Below are positions 1 to 5,731 of a stretch of 7,430 nt of DNA, in pieces (position 1 is the stretch's first letter; every line of letters starts with the position of its first letter). The position numbers were made by a program, and so were the translations under genes. The notes under the pieces are model-generated. The model was not told where the DNA came from. It ran no database searches and saw only the letters and a program-made list of their open reading frames with translations. Source of the DNA: Actinomycetota bacterium (GTDB lineage Bacteria > Actinomycetota > UBA4738 > HRBIN12). The DNA lies in the NCBI GenBank assembly GCA_005885325.1, contig VAYX01000132.1, positions 1 through 7,430 of the forward strand. The letters are read 5' to 3'.

Positions 1-1335
1 CGAGACCCCCTCCTGCACCCGACCGAACGCGACGTCGAGGGTTTCGATGGCCCGGGCCGCGTCCTCTTCCGTGACGATGAGCGGAGGCGCCAGGCGGAGC
101 GCATTGCCGTACAGGCCGCCCTTGCCGATCAGCAGGCCCTGCTCCTTGCAGGCCTCCAGGACCTGGACCGCACCGTCGGGATGCGGCTCCTTGGTCTCGC
201 CGTCCTTCACCATCTCGATGCCGATCATCAGGCCCTTGCCCCGGACCTCCCCCACCACGTCGTACCGGTCCTCCAGCTCCTTCAGGCCGTCGAACAGGAA
301 CTTCCCCACGCGCTGGGCGTTGTGCTGGAGCTCGTTCTCCTCGATGTAGTCCAGGTTGGCCAGCGCGTACGTGGAGGCGAGCGGATTGCCGCCGAACGTG
401 GAGATGGAGTTGGCCCGCAGCGAGTCCATCATGTCGGCCCTGCTCACCACGGCGCCGATGGCCATCCCGTTCCCCAGCCCCTTGGCGCACACCATGGCGT
501 CGGCCTGGACCCCGTAGCTCTCGATCCCCCAGTAGGCCTCGCCGGTCCGGCCGAACCCGGTCTGCACCTCGTCGGCGATGAACGGGATGCCGAACTCGTC
601 CAGGATCCCCTTGGCGATCTGGAAGTACTCGGCCGGGGGCGTGACGAACCCCCCGACCCCTTGGATGGGCTCGGCGATCATGGCCGCCGGCTCCCCCGTC
701 GTGGTGGTCTCGATCACGTTGCGGAGATCCTCGGCACAGGCCACGCCGCAGTCGGGGTACGTCAGTCCCAGCGGGCACCGGTAGCAATACGGGGCCAGCG
801 CGTAGGACACGTTCAGCGGCGAAAACGAGGTGGCCGACCACCCCTTGTTGCCGGTGATGCCGACGGCTCCGAACGAACGGCCGTGGTAGGAGTTGCGAAG
901 CGCGATGATCTCGTTCGACCGCCGCCAGCTTGTTGCGAAGAGCAGCGCAGCCTCGACGGCCTCGGTCCCCGAGCCGACGAAGAACGCCTTGACCCCCGAC
1001 GGGGAATCGATCGGCGCGAGCTTGGTGAGCCGCTCGGCCAGCTCCACCATGGGCCGGATCAGGTACAGGGTGGAGGTGTGGGCGATCTTCTCCGCCTGCT
1101 CGGTTAGAACCTGGACCAGCTGTTCCACCACATGCCCGGAGATCGTGGTCACGATCCCGCCGAAGAAGTCGAGGTACTCGTTGCCGGCGCCGTCCCACAC
1201 GCGGGTCCCCTCGGCCCGAACCAGCTCGATGGGCTCCTTGTAATAGAGCGCGATCCAGTTCGGGAGGACCTGGCGATGCCGGGCCAGGAGCTCCGCGGCG
1301 CCTCCATCTGTCGGGGGGCTATCACCAGGATTCAC
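1..1335 (-). CDS. Class III PLP-dependent aminotransferase, probably beta-alanine (omega-amino acid):pyruvate/glyoxylate type; 3' end cut by window
   Basis: This is a fold-type I, PLP-dependent transaminase of the class III (ornithine/GABA/beta-alanine, AGXT2-like) group. By context it probably converts beta-alanine to malonate semialdehyde. The reading frame is open for 445 residues from the GTG at 1335 to base 1 with no stop. Family members are about 430-450 aa, so little is missing. Visible motifs are SGTEA near residues 122-126, YHGRS at 150-154, and DEVQTGFGRTG at 255-265, where D255 should contact the PLP ring nitrogen. In CAKGLGNG at 283-290, K285 is the expected Schiff-base lysine. 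A cysteine cluster (C184, C187, C196, C200) lies in the middle. The GTG start overlaps the stop of the upstream amidase by 4 bases (GTGA), with GGAG 8 bases upstream, which implies translational coupling. The family call is firm. The substrate is inferred from the neighbouring beta-ureidopropionase; GABA or another omega-amino acid is possible. Confidence 0.93.
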   Translation of the reverse strand, partial: MNPGDSPPTDGGAAELLARHRQVLPNWIALYYKEPIELVRAEGTRVWDGAGNEYLDFFGGIVTTISGHVVEQLVQVLTEQAEKIAHTSTLYLIRPMVELAERLTKLAPIDSPSGVKAFFVGSGTEAVEAALLFATSWRRSNEIIALRNSYHGRSFGAVGITGNKGWSATSFSPLNVSYALAPYCYRCPLGLTYPDCGVACAEDLRNVIETTTTGEPAAMIAEPIQGVGGFVTPPAEYFQIAKGILDEFGIPFIADEVQTGFGRTGEAYWGIESYGVQADAMVCAKGLGNGMAIGAVVSRADMMDSLRANSISTFGGNPLASTYALANLDYIEENELQHNAQRVGKFLFDGLKELEDRYDVVGEVRGKGLMIGIEMVKDGETKEPHPDGAVQVLEACKEQGLLIGKGGLYGNALRLAPPLIVTEEDAARAIETLDVAFGRVQEGVS

Positions 1336-2177
1336 GGCAGCAGCTCCGTGAGCTCGCCGTAGGTCTCCGGTCGGCGGTCCCGGAGGAACTGCCACGTGTC
1401 ACGGACCTCGCGGTTCTGGTCCAGGTCCAGGTCGGCGACGAGCACCTCGTCCTCGGAGTCCGACGCCTGCGCGATGATCTGACCCCTTGGATTGCAGAAA
1501 TACGACGACCCGTAGAACTTCGCAGACGACAGCGGCTCCTCCACCCCCACCCGGTTGATCGCCGCGATCCAGTAGCCGTTGGCGACGGCGTGGGCCGGCT
1601 GCTCCAGCTGCCACAGGTACTTGGAGAGCGACTCGACCGTGGCCGAGGGATTGAACACGAGCTCCGCGCCCTTCAGCCCGACCTGGCGGCCGACCTCGGG
1701 GAAATGCCGGTCGTAGCAGATGATGAGGCCGACCTTGCCCACCGAGGTCTGCCAGACCGGGTACCCCAGGTTCCCCGGCTTGAAGTAGAACTTCTCCCAG
1801 AAGCACGGCCCGACGTGGGGGATGTGGGTCTTGCGGTACTTGCCGAGGAGCGTGCCGTCGGCCTCGATCACGGCGGCCGAGTTGTAGTACACGCCGGTTT
1901 GCGCCTCCTCGTACCACGGCACGACCAGCACCATGTTGTGCTGCCTCGCCACCTCGCGCATGCGCGTGATCGTCGGGCCGTCCTCGGGCTCGGCCGTGCG
2001 GTACCACTTGGGGTCCTGCTCCGCCGGGAAGTACGGGCCGTGGAAGATCTCCTGGAGGCACGTCACCTTGGCGCCCTCGGCGGCCGCCTTGCCGATCAGC
2101 TCGACGTGCTTGTCGATGGCCTCGTCCTTCGGCATGTTCGCGTAGCACTGGATCACGGCCGCCCGAACCGTGGTCAT
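1332..2177 (-). CDS. Nitrilase-superfamily amidohydrolase, probable beta-ureidopropionase (N-carbamoyl-beta-alanine amidase)
   Basis: This 281-aa cytosolic carbon-nitrogen hydrolase most likely cleaves N-carbamoyl-beta-alanine to beta-alanine, CO2 and ammonia, the third step of reductive uracil breakdown. The nitrilase triad is visible: E43 in LQEIFHGPYF, K116 in YRKTHIP and C154 in IICYDRHFPE. E128 in FWEKF fits the second structural glutamate. The length fits compact bacterial members; animal beta-ureidopropionases are about 100 aa longer. The ATG at 2177 overlaps the stop of the upstream oxidoreductase (ATGA). It is preceded at 5 bases by an extended Shine-Dalgarno inside that gene, so expression should be strong and coupled. 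The downstream aminotransferase would consume the beta-alanine product. The CYDRHFPE context resembles beta-ureidopropionases more than N-carbamoylputrescine amidases (usually CWDQWFPE), but an N-carbamoyl amino acid amidase cannot be excluded. Confidence 0.92.
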   Translation of the reverse strand: MTTVRAAVIQCYANMPKDEAIDKHVELIGKAAAEGAKVTCLQEIFHGPYFPAEQDPKWYRTAEPEDGPTITRMREVARQHNMVLVVPWYEEAQTGVYYNSAAVIEADGTLLGKYRKTHIPHVGPCFWEKFYFKPGNLGYPVWQTSVGKVGLIICYDRHFPEVGRQVGLKGAELVFNPSATVESLSKYLWQLEQPAHAVANGYWIAAINRVGVEEPLSSAKFYGSSYFCNPRGQIIAQASDSEDEVLVADLDLDQNREVRDTWQFLRDRRPETYGELTELLP

Positions 2178-3181
2178 GACCTACCTCCTCCTTCGAACGC
2201 CGGGATCAGCTGCTTGCCGAAGCTCTCGATGACGCCCGCGGGATCGTCCACCATCGAGTAGATGTTGAACTGAGCCACGCCGAGCGCCTCGAGCTCTTTC
2301 AGCTTGGCCAGGCACTGCTCGGCGGTGCCGATCACGCAGAACCGGTCCACCACCTCGTCGGTGACGAACGACGCGTGCTCGGCGCCGGTCCGGCCGTGCT
2401 CCGCGTAGTCGTAGTGGTCACGGGCCTTGATGAAGTCGGTCAGCTCCTGCGGCAGGTCGGTGGTCGCGTACCGCTTCACCAGGTCCACGACGTGGTTCGA
2501 GACCAAGGCCGGGAACCACCGGACCTGGTCCCTGGCGTGCCGGAGGTCATCGGTGACGTAGGCGGGCGCGGCGCTCATGATCTGGATGTCCTCGAACCGC
2601 CGGCCCGCCTCCTTCGCCCCCTCCTTCACGTACTGAAGCGACCACTCGACGATGTACGGGTCGGCGAGCTGCATGATGAGGCCGTCGGCCACTCGCCCGG
2701 CGCAGCGGAGCGCCTTCGGTCCGTAGGCCGCCACCCACACGGGGAGCGGCCCCTTTGCCCACTTCAGCTGGGTGGGCGTGCCCTCGTAGTCAACCTCGCG
2801 GCCCTCCGCGAGGTCCTTGATCGTGCGGCACGCATCCTCCAGCCGCTCCACCGTCACCGGTGGCTTGCCGATCACGCGGCGAGCACTGTCGCCCCGGCCG
2901 ATCCCCATCACCATCCGCCCGCCGGAGATCTCGTTCAGCGTGGCCAGGGCGCTCGCGGTCACGGTGACGTCGCGGGTGGCGGGGTTCGTCACGCACGGAC
3001 CGATCCGGATCCGCTCGGTGTTCGTCGCGATCAGCGTGAACACGGGGTACACGTCCTGCCACAGAACATGCGAATCCCAGGCCCATACGTAGTCGAACCC
3101 GTTGTCCTCGGCCAGCTTGGCCAACTCCACCACGCGCGACGGAGGCGGGTCGAGCATGAACGTGACGCCGAAGGACAGCAT
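2174..3181 (-). CDS. LLM-class (luciferase-like) flavin/F420-dependent oxidoreductase
   Basis: This 335-aa TIM-barrel enzyme belongs to the bacterial luciferase-like superfamily, whose members use FMN or F420. The family pattern is clear: an N-terminal strand FGVTFM, then AEDNGFDYVWAWDSH at about 24-38 and the IGPCVTNPATRDVTVTAS region at 60-77. This is followed by LNEISGGRMVMGIGRGD at 82-98 and GPKALRCAGRVADGLI at 154-169. From memory it resembles the family named TIGR03842 (CPS_4043-like F420-dependent oxidoreductases). Being first in an operon with beta-ureidopropionase and an omega-aminotransferase suggests a redox or ring-modifying role in pyrimidine or related N-heterocycle breakdown; the reaction is unknown. 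The ATG at 3181 is chosen because GGAG lies 5 bases upstream; the in-frame GTG at 3184 would leave only 2. The TGA overlaps the next start. The cofactor (F420 or FMN) cannot be read from the sequence. Confidence 0.92.
   Translation of the reverse strand: MLSFGVTFMLDPPPSRVVELAKLAEDNGFDYVWAWDSHVLWQDVYPVFTLIATNTERIRIGPCVTNPATRDVTVTASALATLNEISGGRMVMGIGRGDSARRVIGKPPVTVERLEDACRTIKDLAEGREVDYEGTPTQLKWAKGPLPVWVAAYGPKALRCAGRVADGLIMQLADPYIVEWSLQYVKEGAKEAGRRFEDIQIMSAAPAYVTDDLRHARDQVRWFPALVSNHVVDLVKRYATTDLPQELTDFIKARDHYDYAEHGRTGAEHASFVTDEVVDRFCVIGTAEQCLAKLKELEALGVAQFNIYSMVDDPAGVIESFGKQLIPAFEGGGRS
2183..2192 (-). promoter_or_regulatory. Extended Shine-Dalgarno for the beta-ureidopropionase gene
   Basis: On the minus strand the sequence reads AGGAGGAGGT, ending 5 bases before the ATG at 2177. 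It lies within the last codons of the upstream oxidoreductase, where it encodes the Gly-Gly-Gly part of its C-terminus. It fixes the amidase start and suggests efficient independent initiation on top of stop/start coupling. Confidence 0.85.
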
Positions 3182-3260
3182 CACCGCTCCACCCCTGGAA
3201 CTGCGTTCGCCCTACTCACCGCCGGGCGTCACCTCGACCTTCAGCCTTGGCGATCACAGC

Positions 3261-3371
3261 CTACTTGAGCGCGATGGGCCCCCGATGGCCCGAAAGCCCT
3301 CCCTCAGCGACCCAGCCCATCAGGACCGCGGCGAACGAGAGGACGCCCCGCACCCCCCTCCGGGCCAGCAT
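3261..3371 (-). CDS. Possible 36-aa small protein with one hydrophobic stretch (doubtful)
   Basis: An ATG at 3371 opens a 36-codon frame ending in TAG, in the spacer upstream of the oxidoreductase. The product starts MLARRGVRGV, followed by a short hydrophobic run (LSFAAVLMGWV) and a Gly-rich tail ending ALK. A basic N-terminus before a hydrophobic run is typical of tiny membrane proteins. There is no clear Shine-Dalgarno, but a weak -10-like hexamer ends 6 bases before the ATG, as in leaderless actinobacterial transcripts. I do not recognise it. In GC-rich DNA a 36-codon open frame can arise by chance, so this may simply be 5' leader sequence. Confidence 0.2.
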   Translation of the reverse strand: MLARRGVRGVLSFAAVLMGWVAEGGLSGHRGPIALK

Positions 3372-3377
3372 GGGGTT

Positions 3378-3406
3378 ACTTTGCCCGGCTTGCCCTCACG
3401 CGGCAA
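3378..3406 (-). promoter_or_regulatory. Weak sigma70-like promoter candidate upstream of the oxidoreductase operon
   Basis: On the minus strand TTGCCG (3401-3406) and CAAAGT (3378-3383) are separated by 17 bases. They match the -35 and -10 consensus at 4/6 and 3/6 positions. It is the best-spaced pair I found in the spacer upstream of the catabolic operon and would start transcription at or near the ATG at 3371. The matches are poor. The real promoter may lie closer to 3181; no transcription-factor site was recognised. Confidence 0.22.
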
Positions 3407-3407
3407 G
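3389..3407. repeat. Small inverted repeat downstream of the phosphoesterase gene
   Basis: CTTGCC (3389-3394) and GGCAAG (3402-3407) form a perfect 6-bp stem around a 7-base loop, 17 bases after the phosphoesterase stop. On the minus strand the stem is followed by GCCGGGCAAAG, not by a T tract, so it is not a convincing rho-independent terminator. It also overlaps the candidate -35 box. A transcription-end hairpin, an operator or chance are all possible. Confidence 0.3.
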
Positions 3408-3424
3408 GCAGCGCCGCTGGCTGT

Positions 3425-4351
3425 TCAGGCCTTCCAGCCGCTGATCGTCGGCGTGGTGGAGTCACCCGCGTGGCGGAGACGCCCGAACCCCCACTCGTCC
3501 TCGATCAGGCGAAGCACCGAGTAGTGATCGGCCGCGGCACGGATCTTCGTCGAGTCTTTGGCCCCCGGCCCGGCGATGACAGCGACGACATGTCCGCCTC
3601 CGGTACCCAGGGAGCAACAGGTGGCGTCACTCGAGCCCTCGTCGAACAGGACCAACACGATGCCGTTGGATCCGAGCGCGGGGATGATCTTCGGCACCCA
3701 GGCCTTCAGCCACGCATCCCCTGTCGCGATGGGGCAGGAGTGCATGTCGTTGCACTCGTTCGGGGTGATCCAGGCGAAACGGGGCAAGCCACGCTTCAGG
3801 TCCCCGTGGAACTGTGTGAACGGCACGATCTTGCTGCATCGGGCCGTATCCCTCCGGATGTCGTTGAAGTACATGAAGGGGTCGTGCTTCTTCGCGTACT
3901 CATTCGGGGACGTGCCCGCCGATGGACCCTTGTAGCAGGGGCTGGGCATGGATTGCATGTATACCTTCCACGAGATCCCATTGGCCTCGAGCTGATCGAC
4001 GATGTTCCTGCCCTTCACGTTGCAGTCGGTGCAGTCGGAGGTGATCCCGAAGGTGGAGCCTCCCGTGAGCGTCAGGTAGTTGGGCAGGGATGGATGCGAG
4101 ATCGCGTATTCCTTGGTCAACAGCACCTTCCGTTTGGCCAGGCGATTGAGGTACGGCGCATCCGACGAGCCGATGACCTGGGTGTACTCCTTGTTCTCCA
4201 TGAGGATCACCACGATGTGCGCCGCCGGGCTGGAGCTCGCGGAACGAGCCGTGTCTGATCGGAGAGGACCTGCCGCCGCACCAGCGGAGGCGCACGCTGA
4301 CAGCACCAAGGACAGGGCGATCGACAGCGCTTGCGCGGGCCGAGCGTGCAT
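3425..4351 (-). CDS. Secreted phosphoesterase-family lipoprotein (AcpA / phospholipase C-like, alkaline phosphatase superfold)
   Basis: This 308-aa protein belongs to the bacterial phosphoesterase family (Pfam PF04185), which includes acid phosphatase AcpA and non-specific phospholipase C. It probably hydrolyses phosphate esters outside the cell. An N-terminal signal with lipobox LSAC (acylated C20) predicts a lipoprotein anchored on the outer face of the membrane, followed by a Ser/Ala-rich linker to about residue 43. Candidate metal and active-site motifs are MENKEYTQV from 51, SHPSLPNYL at 85-93, HDPF from 156, TPNECNDMH at 196-204, FDEGSSD from 236 and GGGHVV from 251. DHYSVLRLIEDEWGF (275-289) is a typical family C-terminal segment. 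Eight or more cysteines follow the lipobox, suggesting disulfides. The ATG at 4351 has GGAG 4 bases upstream. It lies 42 bp after htrA with no terminator between, so co-transcription is likely. The substrate is unknown. Confidence 0.9.
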   Translation of the reverse strand: MHARPAQALSIALSLVLSACASAGAAAGPLRSDTARSASSSPAAHIVVILMENKEYTQVIGSSDAPYLNRLAKRKVLLTKEYAISHPSLPNYLTLTGGSTFGITSDCTDCNVKGRNIVDQLEANGISWKVYMQSMPSPCYKGPSAGTSPNEYAKKHDPFMYFNDIRRDTARCSKIVPFTQFHGDLKRGLPRFAWITPNECNDMHSCPIATGDAWLKAWVPKIIPALGSNGIVLVLFDEGSSDATCCSLGTGGGHVVAVIAGPGAKDSTKIRAAADHYSVLRLIEDEWGFGRLRHAGDSTTPTISGWKA

Positions 4352-4355
4352 CTCG

Positions 4356-4379
4356 CTCCACGCTAGCTCACCAGTGGAG
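4356..4379 (-). promoter_or_regulatory. Inverted repeat that could mask the phosphoesterase ribosome binding site
   Basis: On the minus strand CTCCAC (4374-4379) and GTGGAG (4356-4361) form a perfect 6-bp stem around a 12-base loop containing the self-complementary GCTAGC. The 3' arm contains the GGAG that serves as Shine-Dalgarno for the ATG at 4351, so folding would hide it. No T tract follows, so it is not a terminator. A regulatory role is inference; a 6-bp GC-rich stem can occur by chance. Confidence 0.35.
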
Positions 4380-4393
4380 AAAAGGTTGGTCGA

Positions 4394-5581
4394 TCAGACG
4401 GCGGGGCCGGCGATCAGTCGGACCGTCGCGGTATGGGAACCGCTTTGGTCCACCCACGTCACGCGGATCTGGTCCCCCGGGTCGTGCCGGTGGATGGCCG
4501 TCCCGAGCGTGTCGGCAGACGAGACGCGCTGTCCGTCGATGGCGGTGATCACCGATTGCTGGGTGATCCCGGCCGATTCCGCCGGCGTCCCGGGGCTCAC
4601 GTTCAACACCAACGCGCCCGACGTGACGTTCAGCCCAAGCCGGGCGGCCGCCTCCGAGTCCAGGTCCTGCACGCCGACGCCGAGGAATCCCGCCGGCCCG
4701 ATGATGATCGTGGGGCTCTCGTTCCCTGACTGGATCTCCCGAACGATCCCCAGCGCATCGTTGGAGCGGATGGCGAAGCCGACGTTCGAGGCCGAGTTGC
4801 CGAAATCGCTCCGCGCCGCGGCGGTGATCATCCCGACCACCCTCGCGGAGGAGTCCACGAGCGGACCGCCCGAGTCGCCGGGCTGGATCGGCGCGTCCAT
4901 CTGGATCAATCCCGTCAGGTGCTCCGCGCCTCCCAGGCCGCCGCCCACGGTGATCGAACGGTCGAGCGCGGAGATCGCGCCCTCGGTGACACTGGGCGAA
5001 CCGCCCTGTCCGAGCGCGTTGCCGATGGCCACGACCTCCTGGCCGAGGACCAGGTCGGAGGAGTCGCCGAGCGTGACGGTGGGGAGCCCGGAGACGCCCT
5101 GAACCTGGAGGAGCGCCACGTCGTCCGTTGGGTCGGCCCCGACCACCGTGGCCTCGTAGGTTCCCGAGCGCCCGGTGATCGAGACATCGATCTTCGTGGC
5201 TCCCTGGATCACGTGATTGTTGGTGAGGACCTCACCCGAGGAAGTGATGATCATGCCGGTCCCGGCACCCCGCCCGATCTGGCCGAAGGAACCCTGGATC
5301 TCGGTGTTGATGTCCACCACGGCCGGCTCGACGCGATCCGCGATGGCCTGCACGTCAAGGCTCGTCGCGGCCTGCCCGTTCGACGACCCGCCGATCGCCT
5401 CGGAGGACCCCTGGTCCCGGGTGAGTCCCCATCCGAGGCCGGCCCCCGCACCCAACAGCAAGAGTGCCACGAGGATGGCGGCGACGATGCGGCCCTGCCG
5501 CCGCGGGCGAGCGGGCGGGGCTCCCGGGGGCTGCGGCTCAGAAAAGGAAGGGGGCGGGGGTGGCGGCGGCCAGCCGCTCAT
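4394..5581 (-). CDS. HtrA/DegP-type (S1C) serine protease with N-terminal membrane anchor and C-terminal PDZ domain
   Basis: This is a membrane-tethered protein-quality-control protease acting outside the cytoplasmic membrane. Numbering is from the ATG at 5581 (395 aa). A proline-rich cytosolic tail (to about 25) and a basic patch are followed by one membrane segment (about 32-53). The trypsin-like domain has H123 in LTNNHVI, D154 in TDDVALL and S237 in PGDSGGPL, so the triad is complete. One PDZ domain covers about 291-389, beginning near GFLGVGVQDL. The architecture and length fit actinobacterial HtrA/PepD-type proteins. The start is uncertain. The frame is open back to 5644, with a TTG at 5608 and the ATG at 5581, neither with a good Shine-Dalgarno. 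A well-formed initiation site lies in another frame at 5661, and that short ORF ends in TGA overlapping this ATG. Either the two are coupled or the true N-terminus begins at 5661 and the sequence has an indel. Confidence 0.92.
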   Translation of the reverse strand: MSGWPPPPPPPSFSEPQPPGAPPARPRRQGRIVAAILVALLLLGAGAGLGWGLTRDQGSSEAIGGSSNGQAATSLDVQAIADRVEPAVVDINTEIQGSFGQIGRGAGTGMIITSSGEVLTNNHVIQGATKIDVSITGRSGTYEATVVGADPTDDVALLQVQGVSGLPTVTLGDSSDLVLGQEVVAIGNALGQGGSPSVTEGAISALDRSITVGGGLGGAEHLTGLIQMDAPIQPGDSGGPLVDSSARVVGMITAAARSDFGNSASNVGFAIRSNDALGIVREIQSGNESPTIIIGPAGFLGVGVQDLDSEAAARLGLNVTSGALVLNVSPGTPAESAGITQQSVITAIDGQRVSSADTLGTAIHRHDPGDQIRVTWVDQSGSHTATVRLIAGPAV

Positions 5582-5661
5582 CGGTGAGGGTTCGGGCGGG
5601 TCGGGCAAGGTCGCTCGTCGGCGGGCCGCTCGTCCATCCCACCATTATCCAGTTCGGGCAT
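5578..5661 (-). CDS. 27-aa ORF overlapping the htrA start: leader peptide or frameshifted N-terminus of HtrA
   Basis: An ATG at 5661, preceded at 6 bases by a perfect AGGAGG, opens a 27-codon frame. It begins MPELDNGGMDERPADERP and stops at TGA 5580-5578, which overlaps the htrA ATG at 5581 (ATGA). The product is acidic then Pro/Arg-rich and looks like the hydrophilic tail that usually begins actinobacterial HtrA proteins. The htrA frame is open across the overlap (5644-5578), so a -1 shift or one missing base would fuse the two into a single N-terminus. Alternatively it is a leader cistron whose translation delivers ribosomes to htrA. The ribosome binding site makes real initiation likely; which explanation holds is open. 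Confidence 0.5.
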   Translation of the reverse strand: MPELDNGGMDERPADERPCPTRPNPHR

Positions 5662-5667
5662 CGGGGG

Positions 5668-5673
5668 CCTCCT
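5668..5673 (-). promoter_or_regulatory. Consensus Shine-Dalgarno for the 5661 start
   Basis: AGGAGG on the minus strand lies 6 bases before the ATG at 5661, which is ideal spacing. No comparable site precedes the TTG at 5608 or the ATG at 5581 of the htrA frame, so this is the most credible ribosome entry point for htrA expression. Confidence 0.75.
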
Positions 5674-5731
5674 GGGCTGTGGTTACCCGACCATGGTCTT
5701 GCCCATGCCTGAAGGTGCAGTTGGAGGAACC

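Noticed and set aside
181..1107. Long plus-strand open frame opposite the aminotransferase
   Set aside because: Antisense shadow: high GC at third codon positions removes stops on the other strand. The product is Gly/Arg/His-rich with no recognisable domain, while the minus frame has every class III aminotransferase motif.
1590..2261. Plus-strand open frame opposite the amidase
   Set aside because: Shadow of the nitrilase-family gene, whose catalytic residues are all present on the minus strand.
3182..3184. GTG as the oxidoreductase start
   Set aside because: GGAG would be only 2 bases away; the adjacent ATG at 3181 has 5-base spacing.
2375..3268. Long plus-strand open frame opposite the oxidoreductase
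   Set aside because: Low-complexity Val/Arg/Gly-rich translation without motifs; the minus-strand LLM gene explains the region.
3273..3292. GATGGGCCC/GATGGCCC near-repeat in the spacer
   Set aside because: Two short GC-rich copies only; no further copies were seen, so there is no basis for a binding-site array.
4080..5102. Plus-strand open frame opposite htrA and the phosphoesterase start
   Set aside because: It spans two well-supported minus-strand genes and their gap; composition is unlike a folded protein.
5606..5608. TTG as the htrA start
   Set aside because: It is the longest available start in frame, but TTG is rare and no good Shine-Dalgarno precedes it; the ATGA overlap at 5581 or the 5661 start explains initiation better.
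5644..5649. GATAAT as a -10 promoter box for htrA
   Set aside because: Good hexamer, but no -35 partner at 16-18 bases, and it lies inside the frame begun by the strong ribosome site at 5661; kept only as an alternative in the findings.
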